A stretch of DNA of 64,000 nucleotides, from the NCBI GenBank assembly GCA_014529385.2, contig CM043947.1, forward strand, positions 124,842,391-124,906,390, in the 5' to 3' direction. Shown here piece by piece: positions 1-12,099 of this stretch. Each line of letters opens with the position of its first letter. The first letter of the stretch is position 1. The position numbers and the translations under genes are program-made. The notes beneath the pieces were generated by a model. The model was not told the DNA's origin. It worked only from the letters and a program-made list of their open reading frames with translations, and did no database searches. Source of the DNA: Adiantum capillus-veneris. Lineage: Eukaryota; Streptophyta; Polypodiopsida; Polypodiales; Pteridaceae.

Positions 1-746
1 CTCAAATGGTGCGAGTGCTCTGCTTCAAATGCATTGTACACTAAATTTTCATCAAGAAAAATGATGAAGAACTTGCCCAAATATGATTTCAAAACATTGT
101 CGATGAGTGTCAGGAAAGTAGATGGCACATTGGTTAAGCCAAAAGGCATAACCAAAAACTCATAATGTCCAAAGCTTGTTTGGAATTTTTTTTTAGGTAT
201 ATCAACAAGTTGAATTCGCACTTTGTGATACCTTGACCACAAATCTATTTTGGTAAAATACATGCATGGGTGAGCTTATAAACAACACATCCACCTGTGG
301 TAACATATACCTATTCTTAATGGTAGTCGTGTTCAAACTTTGATAATCTACACACGTGTGCATACCATTGTCTTTTTTCTATACCAAAAAAATGGGAGAT
401 GTCCATGGTGAAGAACCCGATTGAATAAACCCTCTATTGAGGTAGTTCGCAAGCTAACGTTCCACCTCAATAGCCTCAGAATGACTCATTTTGTCAAGCA
501 GTTTAGTAATGGGTTTACTACCTACAACCACGTCTATGCCATGATGGACAAAACGCGTCGAGGGTAAACCAAGAGGTAAATATTTGAATAAACCCTCTAT
601 TGAGGTAGTTTGCAAGATAACATTCCACCTCAATAGCCTCAAAATTACTCATTTTGTAAGGCGGTTTAATAATGGGTCTACTACCTACAATCATGTCTAT
701 GCCATGCTGCACAAAACGCATCGAGAGTAACCCAGGAGGTAAATCT
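1..746 (-). pseudogene. Ty3/gypsy reverse transcriptase, N-terminal half (decayed)
   Basis: The minus-strand reading gives the hallmarks of the gypsy RT palm and fingers: a segment like VERQLANYLNRGFIQ, then a CVDYQSLN block, then the motif HYEFLVMPFGLTN near 120-165. The catalytic aspartate block lies near 30-75 but reads FLDEN rather than YVDD/FLDD, so a catalytic residue appears lost. Stops interrupt the frame between 300 and 420. The upstream part (421-746) is tandemly duplicated. Synthesis of element cDNA is the family role; this copy cannot do it. Confidence 0.8.
421..746. repeat. Tandem duplication, 2 x 163 bp, inside the RT coding region
   Basis: Bases 421-583 and 584-746 start alike (TTGAATAAACCCTCTATTGA) and stay similar to the end, about nine in ten bases by eye. 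The duplicated piece codes for the region just upstream of the RT fingers, so the duplication itself breaks the gene. Confidence 0.85.
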
Positions 747-1536
747 TTAGGAATACATCTTTGTATTCCATTAAAGGTTTCTTCTATTGATTAGAAACAT
801 TTTCTTGTTGTGGTCCTAGAGAAGTAGCAAGAGAAGGAAGAGAAGAAGAAGCATGCGGCATTGCGGAATTGTCTATTAGACTTGAAGAATTACCAACATT
901 GGATAAAAAATGACACAAAGATTAACACAAAAGGAGTTCTTCTATTTCATTATTTGAAGAGAGTTTCATAAGCTTGGCTATACAAATAAATGGGGTGAGG
1001 ATGGCATATTCACATTCACACCATTAGATTCAAACATTAGACTATTATGCTCACTGCTTTGATGTAATGAGGGCCCTTGGTCAGGATGATCTCGGAGCTC
1101 TCATCTTCCTTGTGAAGATCCAAGAAGCTGATTCCAGCTAAAAAAGTCATGTGGTGTGCACGAAGACGCGATTTTGGGATTCTCTTTCTCTTTTCATGCA
1201 TGCACCCAAAAATACGAGTGGTTTCTTTTCGCTTAACTCTAAAGAATAGTAGGTAAACGAGAGTTCTATTTACATTTCTTCTTTTGAATGGTTTTTTTGA
1301 GAATAAAACATAAGAAAAATTGATAAAATGTCCAAAGTAGTAATAATGATAGCAGCCCTAACCCACGCAACCACCCTCGAGTTAAAATGGCATCTACTCT
1401 ATCCATATTCATGACTTGAAAATCCAAGGTTGTTGTCTGATACCCCTGAATCTCAAGTGGTAACCCCTTTATTTGTGAACCCCACACTTCAGCATCATGG
1501 TCATTTAGCTACCTTATAGGAGTGAGTACTAGGGGT
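747..1536. other. Interior of gypsy fragment A with no clear coding
   Basis: By position this should hold the protease-RT linker of fragment A. I see no convincing domain; purine-rich stretches and scattered stops dominate. A short open stretch at 1266-1487 has no recognisable motif. Confidence 0.4.
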
Positions 1537-2118
1537 CTACAACAAATTAAGACATTTTATCAACTTATAGTTAATGAAAACGTGAGATGTGTTGTCATCA
1601 ACCAAGATTCTCACCTTGTGACCCTTGATAGAACCATGCATTCTCACAAGCTCGTGTGGACCAAAAGTTGATTGACACATAGAAGTCATAATACAACACT
1701 TATGCACCACTTCCGTATGTGTTACTTCCACCTTGGAGTGATGAGAAGAGTACTCTATAGGAAGCAACTGCACCATGTGCATAGATTTCTCCTTGCCTTG
1801 GGTAGCAGATTTTGCATTGAGACAATCCTTTTTGCCATGTCTACTTCCCAAGGAATTAAAAATCCTCATTTGACACATGGCCACGAGGCCTTTCGGCTTT
1901 TTGGATGCATTTGATAAGGCTACCATTAATTTCCTCTTATTATGACTATGAGATGCATGTACATTTACAGTGTCATGCATGTGAACGCTATGTAATATTT
2001 TTTCATATGGATCATCATGGATATGAGCTTGTATTATAGCTTCCTCAAATGTTTTGGGATCATATGTTTTAGCGTGCTTCTTAAGCTCAAGATTTAACCT
2101 ATGGATGAATGCTCTCAC
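1537..2118 (-). pseudogene. Gag C-terminus and aspartic protease of gypsy fragment A
   Basis: An open minus-strand frame of about 193 codons. The N-terminal part (MRAFIHRLNLELKKHAKTYD) resembles the end of a gypsy gag. A degraded zinc-knuckle-like stretch with cysteines follows near residues 80-105. Near residue 165 lies a retropepsin-like segment (HKVRILVDDNTSHVFINYKL), in which the usual catalytic D-S/T-G is replaced by DDN. The product would be gag plus an inactive protease. It is in line with the RT further left. Confidence 0.65.
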
Positions 2119-2226
2119 CTGTTAGAAGGCATCTAATACCCTCTAGCTTGAGAATAACATCTCTATAGTGCAAGGTGTACTCAAGCAGTGTCTTATGCTA
2201 ACACATAGAACACTTTTCCATGCAGT

Positions 2227-2640
2227 CTAATTTTTGTCCTTTTCATTAATGGATAAAAATTCTTTTCTAAACACATCATTGAAGGAAGCCCATGAATGCA
2301 ACATGATGCCCTTTTCCTTGAGCGACATCCACCATCTATAAGATTTATCTTCTAGTGTCAAACTAGTTTGAAGTGCATTGATTGCATCCAAAGTGGGACA
2401 CAAATCATGGATACCATCCCATTTACATAGGAAGATATTCACTGCATCCTTGTTGCATTCTTTCTCCTCTCCACAAAAGGTCGATGGTTTTGTGTTTTTC
2501 AATATCTTGTCCACCTCTTTCTGGGTGATAATAAACAAAGAACCTAGATTGGAGCCTTGTTGTAGCATGCCAGGGGTAGGTTTTATACAATAGTGCCCGA
2601 TGGACCCTTAGGTTGCTCACCTGTAGGGCCCTTGGCATGT
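2227..2640 (-). pseudogene. Gag capsid region of gypsy fragment A
   Basis: The minus-strand reading has the retrotransposon-gag signature: an alternation of hydrophobic helices around LEDKSYRWWMSLKEKG, then SWASFNDVFRKEFLS. This is the W..L......W..F...F pattern typical of plant gypsy gag. The frame is open from 2568 to 2227; the N-terminus (near 2640) is in another frame. Confidence 0.65.
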
Positions 2641-2699
2641 TGATGCAGATATTGCACTTCTAGATCAGATAGTTTTGTGACATTTTCATTCAATCGTGC

Positions 2700-3786
2700 C
2701 AAATTAGAAAGGACACATGAAGAAATATTGTTGTTTATTGCAAAGATATGATAAATCCATTGTCATAAGTTACATACCTCCTAAGAGCAATGTGAAGATA
2801 GAGGAGCTCAATGTCGTTGAGTCTTCACATTTTGATATTGTTCCTTACGTGTTGTGGCCGTCAGATGAACCAGTCTTCACTTTCAATTTGAGTCCATAGG
2901 CATTATTAGCTTTTGATGAATGTTATGCATAGAATTGGATTATTGACTCATGTGTCAGTTTCCATGTTACGCCTCACAAGGAGTGGTTCTTTAGTTAATC
3001 TTTTATACATGGTTCAGCTAAGCTGGGTGGCTCTCAATAGTTTGAGATATGTGGCATTAGAGATGTGAATTTGCATATGCATAATGGTACCAAGTTCATT
3101 GGATACACACTAGTGTTTGGCAATGGTCCTTGTATTATCAATAATGGTGATTTGTTCATGATCAAAGGCCGGATGTCTCGCTCATTATATTCCTTGTATG
3201 TCGCTTCTGTGAAAGAAAACTCTATCTATGTAGCCCATCTACCTTCTACTAAGTTGTGCATAGCTAGCTTGGTCCTATGAGTCAGAAAGGAATGAAAAAA
3301 TTACAACATTTTGGCTATATCCCTATTTTAAAGTGTTCTGATTTTAGTTTGTGTGGTCATTGCATATATGGGAAACAAACCATGCTTACCTCATTGCCAT
3401 TGGATAGAAAGTTAGGGAATCCTCTAGATTTGGTTCATAATGGGCCTATGCCGCATAAGTCTCCAGTGAAGGCATTATATTTCCTAACATTCATAGATGA
3501 CTCTACTCAAAAAGTGCAAGTCTACCACTTGAAGCGGATAGACAAAGTCTTTAGTGTCTTCCAAAAGTTCCTAGCTATGGTTGAGAACCAATCATGCAAG
3601 AATTTGAAGGCTTTGCACACTGACAATGGGGAGAATACATCTCCACTGAGGTTAAGGATGTCCATAGCAAAAGAGTAATTTGGCAATAGTTTACAATGCC
3701 GTAAACACTTACTTAGAATGGAGTTGCCAAGCACATGAATAGGACTATTCAGGAGAGGGTCACTTCCATGCTATCTATGGCAAATT
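2700..3786 (+). pseudogene. Ty1/copia gag zinc knuckle, protease, GAG-pre-integrase and integrase (remnant)
   Basis: The plus strand opens with the second half of a zinc knuckle (GHMKKYC near 2715). A protease start reads NWIIDSC near 2933, where the catalytic D-S-G is D-S-C. A GAG-pre-integrase block (3065-3280) follows, then an integrase core with its zinc-binding C..C pair (LCGHC, near 3350). The first two catalytic acids are seen in FIDDST (near 3490) and HTDNGEN (near 3618). Stops at about 2900, 2930, 3000, 3278 and 3676 break it. It ends exactly where the copia LTR at 3787 begins, so that insertion probably removed or displaced the rest of pol. Confidence 0.8.
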
Positions 3787-4165
3787 TGTTGAGATGTAGA
3801 GAGAAAGAGAGAGAGACGAGACAAGAGATGCACCACTTACGCTCCCAAAGACTAATTCATATTGAGGACAAGATACAAATATATAGGTGAGACCAAGTTG
3901 AGTAGAGTGAGCCATATATAGCTCCAAAACCCCCACTCAAACAAAGGTCTCTAGCTTTGGATGAAAAAACCCTTAGGGAGTTCAAGTGAAAAACCCAAGC
4001 CCCTATACAATGTGAAAATATGAACCAACGATGATAATGTGAAAGTAAATTGTGTATCTATGTACAAATATACAAGTGACTTAGAGGTCACAGTGTGCAA
4101 GTGTGGAGTGTGCATAGTGCATGGTACCTATATGATTACAATGTCATATGTTCAAAGCTATCACA
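3787..4165 (-). mobile_element. 3' LTR of Ty1/copia element C1 (379 bp)
   Basis: On the minus strand it starts TGTGATAGC and ends CTCAACA, with TG...CA termini. A second copy of the same length lies at 40800-41178, and in both places the LTR directly follows the C-terminal RNase H code of a minus-strand copia pol. That fixes it as the 3' LTR. Confidence 0.85.
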
Positions 4166-5050
4166 ATAGCAGAGAAGCTAATCTAGAAAGAGTGAGGCTA
4201 AAGCAACTCCAAGCTCCGAGCGCAAGAGGATGAAACATGACTCGTTGAGGCCTTTGGTAAGAATGTCTGCAATCATTTGGTCACTTGGATAGTGTTCAAC
4301 CATTATGGTTCCTTTACGTACTTCATACCTGACATAATGATAATGGACAACAATGTGTTTTGACTTATTATGCTGAACATAGTCTTTGCAAGACTAATAG
4401 CACTCTGCTTGTTACACCGCAAGGGTGTGCTAGAAAGAGGAGAGTGACCAATATCAACAAGCATTTGTCGAAGCCAGATCAACTCACGAGCTGCAAGTGA
4501 TGCCGCAACATATTCTGACTCAGTCGTAGAAATTGCAACACAGTGTTGTTTCTTGCTGGTCCAAGAAACAAGACAACCATTTATAAAAAATCAATTTCCA
4601 TAGTAGACCGCATAGATAAATGTGAGCTTGCCTAGTCTGCATTTGTGTAACAAAGAGATTGCATAGAATCCAATGTCAGTTTTCGTCGATAGACCAAACC
4701 AGAATCTGTGGTGCCTTTTAAGTATTTCAATACAGGCTTTGATGCAGACCAATGCTTCACAGAGGGATGTGCAAGATGTTGTCCAATATAACTATCAACA
4801 AACAAAATATCAGGATGAGTGTCATGCCAACAAACTGAAAACATCCAATCAAGTTAGCATATGGTTGATTTGTGACAAGTTGACCGCCACTGTCAGAAGT
4901 GTTCTTCGTTAGAACTCGCAAGACAAGGTGTGTTGGCCGAATGTCTAATAGATAGGCATTTTCTATGTCAGGAGCTTCCATGTGTTGCTTCTTCACTGCG
5001 TCGTCCTTTAAGAAGAAGAGGGATCTCCTTATAAGTAAGCAAATCATCCA
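4166..5050 (-). pseudogene. Ty1/copia element C1: end of RT and RNase H (5'-truncated)
   Basis: The minus-strand reading matches, segment by segment, the copia copy at 41179-50735: the NTSDSGGQLVTNQ block, the SVKHWSASKPVLKYLKGT block, then the RNase H end with a ..SEYVAASLAARELIW-like stretch. The frame shifts several times. The element is cut off near 5050, so the catalytic RT core, integrase and gag are missing. It carries the unoccupied version of the site where CACTA sits in the other copy (CCATTTATAA near 4571-4590). Confidence 0.8.
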
Positions 5051-5289
5051 ATTTTGCCTTTATACTCTCCTCAATAAGAAAAAATAGTTGGAATCCTATA
5101 GGTCCCCAATCCACTTCATGAGCCTCTTTGAAAAGTAGGACTATTCATCGATTGAGGTAGAAGAGTGTAGCTAGTGAGGAATGTGAATTATTTAGGGAGA
5201 AGGTAGTGCCTAAACCTTCTACATGTATAAATCACACTCACCATGATGAGATCCACCTTACTATAGCCTCTTTCCACCTCTAGCTTCAC

Positions 5290-5500
5290 TCTCCTACACA
5301 ATAGATAGGCTTCATGTAGTGGGAGTTGTTACCTTGTTGAAAAATCATAGCTCCAATAGCATCCTGACCTACTGATGGATTCACATAAAACTCCTTATCT
5401 CAACTAGGATCATGCATGGCAGAAAGAGAACCAAGAACCTCTTTGATACCTTGAAAAACCTCTTCACATTCATTTGTCCACTATAGAGGATCCAACATTG
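5290..5500 (-). pseudogene. RNase H start of gypsy fragment B
   Basis: After an RT tail, the minus-strand reading gives WTNECEEVFQGIKEVLG and then FYVNPSVGQDAIGAMIFQQ. This is the gypsy RNase H entry with the first catalytic acid replaced (VNP where most have DAS). Several stops are present. Confidence 0.6.
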
Positions 5501-6178
5501 CTACTTGTTGTAGAGGATAAATAAGTTGCTAGGACAAGAGAATGAACCTTGACATATAATCAACTTTTTAATGAAAGTAGCAAGCTGCTTTGTATCCTTA
5601 GGTGATGGGAGGAGCACCAAAACCTTCACTTTGTTGGGATCGGCTTTAATCCTATTCTCTAAGATCATATGTCCCAAAAACTTCACTCTTGGTTGAGCAA
5701 GACGACACCTCTTTGGATTGAGTTGACCTCCACTTTCATCATATTTCTTCAATGCCATCCCAAGTTTTGCACAATGATCCTTCATAGAACTATAAACACA
5801 AAAGTCATCAATAGGATCCTTCACAAACTTGTCAAGAAAGGACGAGAATAACTTATTGACGAGCTTTTGATACCATGCACAATCATTCATAAAACCAAAA
5901 GAAAGCACATAATATCAAAATCATCCCCATGCTGTAATAAATGTGGTCTTCTTTTGATCTTCTAAAGCCAAGGTGAGCTGAAAATATCCAAGGAATCCAT
6001 CACATACACTATAGCTCTGATGCCCTGCAATAGAATCAAGTATGTCATCTATGAAAGGAAGAGGGTATGTATCCCTCTTCATAGCTGCATTTAGAGGCTT
6101 AAAATCAACACATATCCTCCTCTTTCCATCCTTCTTGGGTGTGACAACAACACGACTCACCCATTCTGCTGTACTCAC
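5501..6178 (-). pseudogene. Reverse transcriptase of gypsy fragment B
   Basis: Two adjoining frames (6178-5921 and 5908-5501) carry the RT fingers (EWVSRVVVTPKKDGKRRICV), the palm entry (YPLPFIDDILDSIAGHQSY), an altered active site (IDDFCVYSS) and the thumb-side GGQLNPKRCRL block. A frame change lies between 5908 and 5921, around the conserved MPFGL region, which is damaged. Confidence 0.8.
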
Positions 6179-6432
6179 AGTCCTTTATTGCTTCCAAGCA
6201 CTCCACCCTTGATTGGTTTGGCAAGCTTTATACAAAAACCTGAATTCTTCACCCTGTTGAGTCCCAACTTTGATACACAAGCTTGAGTTAAAACACATAC
6301 ATATGCACTTCCATCAATACACCCCTCTCCAATGCACTTCCTCTCATGCCATGCATCGAAAGTAGGGCATATATCAAATATCGCATTCAAAGAAATGACT
6401 CTCATAGACCCCCTTGTAGGCTCCTTCTTCAT
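6175..6432 (-). pseudogene. Aspartic protease of gypsy fragment B
   Basis: The stretch CIGEGCIDGSAYVCVLTQAC has the retropepsin layout in which the D-G-S/A catalytic loop is followed by hydrophobic residues and LG. It overlaps the start of the RT frame by a few bases and follows the gag-side region. Confidence 0.55.
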
Positions 6433-6453
6433 GGGGTTGACTAGATACTTACA

Positions 6454-7711
6454 CTACCTCTTCAACTTAGGATACATATCCATGAGTTTCCCAAAGGTAA
6501 CATCAACCTTTCTACTCACCAAATAAGTCCTTAAACTATGATTTGGTTTCCCTTCTCCCAAAGGAAAGTGGAATTCATTGTAATGTTGCTTTGGTTTTCT
6601 CTGCTTCTTCTCTTTACATGTACCTGTTTCAACTTGTTTCCCTCTTTTATGGCTGGGACTTGCATCACTCATGTCACAATCTCTTGTAACTCTCTTACCT
6701 ACAACATGACCATAGCTCTTGAATCATTATCTTTCTTCTCCAAATGGATTATGCTTACCACCTTTGTTTTGCCCTTCTCTTCAGCTGCTAAACCAATTGG
6801 CCCTGCTTCACCTTTAGTCTCAATAACATAATCTTGAGCTCAAGAAGGAATTTGTGACGGAAGAGGAAACATATCACCACCCATTCTCTTTGGCTTCTCA
6901 CATTAAAGGCTTTTATGACCCCATTCACCACAATTAAAACATTGAAACATATCCCCTCTCTTCCAGCCATGCCTCTTTCTCTACCACCTGTAAACCCCTC
7001 ATTGTTTCCATAGCCACGTCCATATCCATAGCTTTGACCTATTCCACCCCCATCATATGCACACTAAGATTATTCATAAGACCTGCAACCTCTTGCATCT
7101 CCTTGCAAAAAAAATTCACATCATGAGAAGCTTAGTGATCATAACCCGACTCCCTGACAAGGACCCTTGGTTGCTATACAACTTTCCCTCCAACCTTTGG
7201 CTCAACATTGATTCCACTCTTTATTCTTTGCAATTTCAACTGCCTCCTTAAATGTCCTTGGCTGCTTAAGCTTCACCTTCAAGAATAGACTACTCCTCAA
7301 GCTTGCAGGAAACCTATCCTTCTTCAACATGGATGGCGGAATTTCAGCCCCAAAGATGTACACCAATTTTTCCATAACACATTGAATGCCTTCACAAAGT
7401 CCCTTCACCCTGTACTAATCCTTGAATAGACTACCATACCTTTTGCGGGTCTTCCACCAGTTGAAAGTGTGTAAGAAAAGCATCTATTACCATTTCATAA
7501 GTCATAAATTGAGAAGGTTGGGCTGATTGTAGCTCCTTTTCGTAGTCTTCCAACCATTTCCTAGCATCTCCTTCAAACAGAAGTAGAAGATTTGCAGCAC
7601 CAACACTGGGACTTGCTTGCCAGTAAGAAGGTAAGCAATCTCTAGTCGCTCAATGAAACCTTTGGCACTTTCATCTGATTTCACAGTATACTCCAGAAAA
7701 CTAAAGTCCAT
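6454..7711 (-). pseudogene. Gag with zinc knuckle, gypsy fragment B
   Basis: Pieces of gag lie in three frames (7711-7502, 7408-7202, 6970-6454). A CX2CX4HX4C zinc knuckle, CFNCGEWGHKSL then a stop then C, reads on the minus strand near 6945-6893; the stop falls inside the knuckle. Near 7690-7560 a capsid-like stretch (AKGFIERLEIAYLLTGKQVP) is visible. RNA packaging is the family role; this copy is non-functional. Confidence 0.65.
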
Positions 7712-9519
7712 GTCTTACAAAACCAGTAAACTGAAGGTAACTTGAAGCGATTCCTCGGTGACGGGCACCATAACACTGTTGGGCAAAAGAGAAAGTTGGA
7801 CACCTCTATAGCTTTATGGCCCAAGAGCGTTAAAACTTCAACCTCATCACCAAAAGGTACACTGAAACCACTCTTAGTAAACCTCAATCAAAAGGCCTAT
7901 GTTCCCTGGGGAATTTACCAGCACACCCCCACCCAAAGGACCACAACACATAGGAGAAAACCCTTGTCAAAGCACGGTTTTCTAGCACACACTGACCAAT
8001 GCATTTGAAGACAAGGTCCTTCCATTTCACAATTGAACATCACAAACCCACAAATTCAACATCAATTCCACAATTCATAGATACATGTCCTCCCAATCTG
8101 TCTTCACACAATTTGCCACTAGGCTGCCATAGCGATAACCTTGCAGAGTGAACTAGTCGTAACTTGAAGAGCACAACTCCAATTGGGGCACTTTAAATCT
8201 TGGAAGGAAGCTTGAAAAATGGCTATCAAGAAAGATGAATAAGAAAAAAATTGAATCTATATGCTGCTACATGCAAAATTGACGCAAACAAAGAGATGTC
8301 CCGCTACGACTACACGTAGAGAAGGCAAGGTGAGGCAAAAAACTGCATCAAATATCATCAAGGAGGCACAAAGAACTAAAACCTATAAATTTTTGGAGTT
8401 TTCTTGAATGTTTTTATGTTTTTACATGAGTTTTAGTTTTATACAAGTCTCACTTCAAAAAACTCACTCATTTGAACTTAGAGTAGCCCGATAGCTGGAG
8501 TTATACTAGTGAGTTGCCTTGCATGTACATGTGCTTGCTAAAGCAAGCTAAAAAACCCCAAAAAGAAATGCCACACACCCTTTTGACATTGTGTACACAT
8601 TTACAAAAAATGAGGTGTCAAAAATGCACCCAACAATGTGAAGACGTGAATGAAATCCTTGCTCAATAGAAGCAATCTGAAAAGTTTGAGTAGAATTCAT
8701 GGAGGAATATGGATCGCAATCCATGTACCTCAAAGGCTAATTTTGCAAAAAAGTGATCAATGACATTCTGCAACAGTGGAATATTACTCTGATAAAGCTC
8801 TTTTGATAGAAAAATTCAAAATCATATCAAACCTTGTTGATAGGGAAAAAACAGCAAAAAAAGGTTTAGACACAAAACTGGGTATATCTTGAGATTTTGT
8901 GATCGAAATTCAAAAAAGGTTGGGATTTGGCACCATGTACAGGGCATACAACAACTGACCAAATTGCCAAAATGTTGTTAAGCATGAATCGCGATCCATA
9001 TACCTTTTGATCATTTGGGGCTAAGATTTGACCAATGGGTAGCTAATACCATTTGAATCAACTGTCCCAAAGGTAAAATAGAAAAAAATTGCAAAAACTT
9101 GGTCAAAAGTGCCAAACATTAGAAATTAATCAAAAATTGTAGGTAGACACAATTTTTTTCTTTTGATTGGTAAAGAGTTATTCAAATTCAAAACAAAGTT
9201 GTGGACTAGACTACTGACACTGCAAGTAATAAGCAAGCCAAATGTGGTGTGTGGCTATGTATCCTGCTAGGTGGACGCCCATCTACAGTATCCAGCTAAC
9301 AACCGGTTATGGTGGGGCTGTCTACTAATGAAGAATGATAACAAATCAAGTGGAAAGAGTTATGTCAGCCTGTTTCTTTCATGAAAGTGAGAAGAGGAAT
9401 TCTTTTCGACACCTCTCAGTTGTGGTAACTCGTTTAGCATACTCAAGTGAGTTCTAAACGGAGTCTATATGCTATGTTGGATATGGAACGCTTACGTAAG
9501 ACGGTTGCAAATGGATAAC
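7712..9519. other. No gene recognised
   Basis: This is AT-rich DNA upstream of gypsy fragment B. It may hold that element's leader and 5' LTR, but I find no matching LTR pair, primer site or conserved coding. Short open frames here show no family motif. Confidence 0.4.
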
Positions 9520-9860
9520 AATGTGGAAAATCAAGATGTTCTTCTTGATTTCATTGAACCTCCTATTGAATCATATTCCTCTCAAATGGATAGTTAGATC
9601 CATGAAGGATGCCACTATAAAAAACATTAGTGTTCTTGCAAAGATATCACCACTTTTGTTTTTGAAGACAAAAACACTTCTCCAAGGGGGGAGTAATGTC
9701 ATGCCTAAGGTAGGTCTGGGTAGTAGTCCAAAGGACGAGAGTCTCATGTAGTTCAATGGGCTATATTTGGTAGGCCAAGGGCCTATATATAATGTGGTTG
9801 CGTGGAGAGTTGCATGTGTCAATTCCCAGTCTCCTCATATCTACATCTATTACCATAGTC
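9520..9860 (+). mobile_element. Possible 3' end of a plus-strand Ty3/gypsy: pol tail, polypurine tract, LTR start
   Basis: A purine run CCAAGGGGGGAGTAA at about 9682-9697 is followed by TGTCATGCC, the usual polypurine tract then TG-start of a gypsy LTR. The codons just before it (EDKN...then a GGSNVM-like frame) resemble the last residues of plant gypsy polyproteins. The LTR end is not recognised, and no second copy is in the window. Confidence 0.4.
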
Positions 9861-10289
9861 TAAAATTTATGATGTAATTGAGATTTTTAAAATACATTTT
9901 GATTATACTCAAGACTATATTGATTACATTTATGTACATGATTAAGTATATTAATTATTGGGGCTCTACCAAAATTATGGATTTTGAAATTAGACTTTGT
10001 ATGTAGGATTTGTGTCAATTTCATGTTTTTAAACCTAGGAAAATGGTAATGCCACTACTTTTAGCAAAATGGTAAGGTCACTACTTTTAGGAAAATCGGC
10101 AATGACTATTTTTGTGGCCATTGGAAAGGTGAGAGAAAAGAACTCCAACAAAAAGGCCAACACAAACCGGTAGCTAAAAGTGGAGAGCAGTTGAAGTTGA
10201 CAACATAAATATAAGAGGCGCGGACTCAAATTAGTGATGCACGAGTTCGGGAGCCAAAAATTATGCACTAAAAATAACACATTTGGAGG

Positions 10290-10300
10290 CCTATATAAAG
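10290..10300 (+). promoter_or_regulatory. TATA-box-like element
   Basis: CCTATATAAAG followed by GGGTGGAGGG is a good plant TATA box by sequence. About 30 bases downstream lies an adenine/guanine-rich stretch that could be a start site. No gene follows, so it could be an old LTR promoter or chance. Confidence 0.3.
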
Positions 10301-12054
10301 GGGTGGAGGGTGAGTGCAAAACAGAGAGCGAGAGAAATTTGTAGCAAAACTTCCACACAATGGTGAGAGCACATTGATCTTGCAACCTCGTCACCTTCTA
10401 CCACCAAGGTGATGATTAAATAATATTCCTTGGCATACTTGAAAAAAGGCTACAAGTCTTTGTTGGCATTGTTGGTTGAGCGTGAGAGATAACCGTCTGC
10501 TTGAAGTCAAAACTTCTCAAGAAGTCACCCCACCCAAGTAGTGTTTCAATGCAAGCATGATTAACTGTAAGGTTACTAACCATTGAGTTAAATCTCTTTG
10601 TTGTCTACATCCAAGAATGTGGGGTTAAACTTGAACTTTCAATCTATCTAATCTAAAACATATGTAGAATATGTATAGGGAGGAATATCTAGAACTAGTT
10701 AAATATGCATGTAGATGGTTGTGTTATGGATGCATACACTAACTGTAATTAGAGGATAGAAATCTTTGTTTTTTTGTTATTTTTAAACCTTAATCCCCCT
10801 TCACATTGTTACATTTCCTCCCTAACTTCCCCCTTCTGAAGCGGTATGTGGAGCATGGCTTTTATTTCCATTTATGATTGCATGTGTGCTAGGATGTCCT
10901 CCTAGGTATATAGATGCACAATTATTTGCACTAGGGTCATATCCTTATATCTTTTCCTATATTATTCATGTATACCTTCTTGTTGAAACTAACATTAAAT
11001 TGTGTTCGGAGCTGCATGAGAGTAGTTGTGACTTAATTGGAAGACTTAAACTCATTAAGAAATTAAAGAATTTTCTATGACAGGCTTTACTTGGTTTATA
11101 ATCATCTTTTGTAAAAAAAGTTTGGCTTTACAACATTGATAGTGCATGAGCTATGCAACACATATTTTTCTCAAAGGACTTTCCATGATTTTTTGTGATG
11201 TTAGACTCTTTCTAAGAGAGAGTTGTTTCCTTCTTGGACTCTTTCTTGGGGTGGCATTCTACTTATTCTTTTGTTCCTTATTTTCCTCTCTTCCTCCCCT
11301 TTTCCTCTACCTTTGACTCTTTCTTTGGATCTCTCCTTTCCTCTTCTTCACAATGTTATCATATTTTTACTACACTAGAAGTCTACCTTCACTCTAAAAC
11401 TCTCATGGGATTCAAAAGATTTGGATTGGTGGACATTACTTCCACAAGCCTTAAGCAAGGTTAAAATCAAAGAGTAAACTCATATTAATCTAAGAATTTT
11501 CAAATATCTATAGTTGAGTGCTAGGTGTAAAGGACAATTATAGCTTTGCCATTCCATGGGATATATCAAGAGAGTTCATCAGGTAGCAATTCTCTTGAAT
11601 GATATCAATGGTTATAAGGACTCATCAAGAACTGTGGAAAATTAACTTATTTTGAGAAAGAAAAGACATTGATTCATACTACATATTCATGCTCTTGAAA
11701 AACAAGCTTCTATGTTAGAAACATGCACGACACATCTAGCCAACAAGGTTGAGCAACTATGCAACTTAGTAGCTCCTCTCATTTGAAAGGCTACCAAGGT
11801 AGTTCCTTTTGAATTTGTACAACAAGACCTTGCTTAAGAAATTGATCATGGGCTCCACTACAAATCTTACCCATAGGGTTAATTGTCAAATGATAGCAAT
11901 CAATCTTGCTCCATGATATGATTTTATTCAGGGTACCTTTTTACACGTAACTCACAATGTGTAGGGTTGCTATGTTAAATTGTGTGATATAATTGAATAA
12001 TTTGCAATGTTTTTAGTGATTATTCTCTATTACTTTTGCAATATTTCATTCTTC

Positions 12055-12057
<3 letters not shown>

Positions 12058-12098
<41 letters not shown>
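12058..12098. repeat. (TC)n microsatellite
   Basis: About 20 uninterrupted CT dinucleotides. Confidence 0.95.

Positions 12099-12099
<1 letters not shown>

Larger units (their letters stand above)
1..2640 (-). mobile_element. Ty3/gypsy fragment A (gag-protease-RT), runs off the left edge
   Basis: Read on the minus strand, gag (2640-2227), a gag end plus protease (2118-1537) and the first half of reverse transcriptase (746-1) occur in the standard Ty3/gypsy order. The element continues beyond base 1, so RNase H, integrase and the 3' LTR are not visible. No LTR is recognised at its 5' side, where it abuts a copia fragment on the opposite strand near 2640-2700. Several stops and frame changes break the frame, so this is a dead copy. 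Confidence 0.8.
5060..8010 (-). mobile_element. Ty3/gypsy fragment B (gag-protease-RT-RNase H), decayed
   Basis: Minus-strand order is gag (about 7711-6454), protease (6432-6175), RT (6178-5501) and RNase H (about 5500-5290). The RT is clearly related to that of the inner element at 23584-27393, with shared ..EWVS.VVVTPKK.GK.R.CVD.PLN and GQLNP..C motifs. No LTR or integrase is visible and stops are frequent. Confidence 0.75.

Noticed and set aside
10035-10394. 119-codon minus-strand frame
   Set aside because: It has no recognisable domain, and the opposite strand carries a TATA-like element; likely chance.
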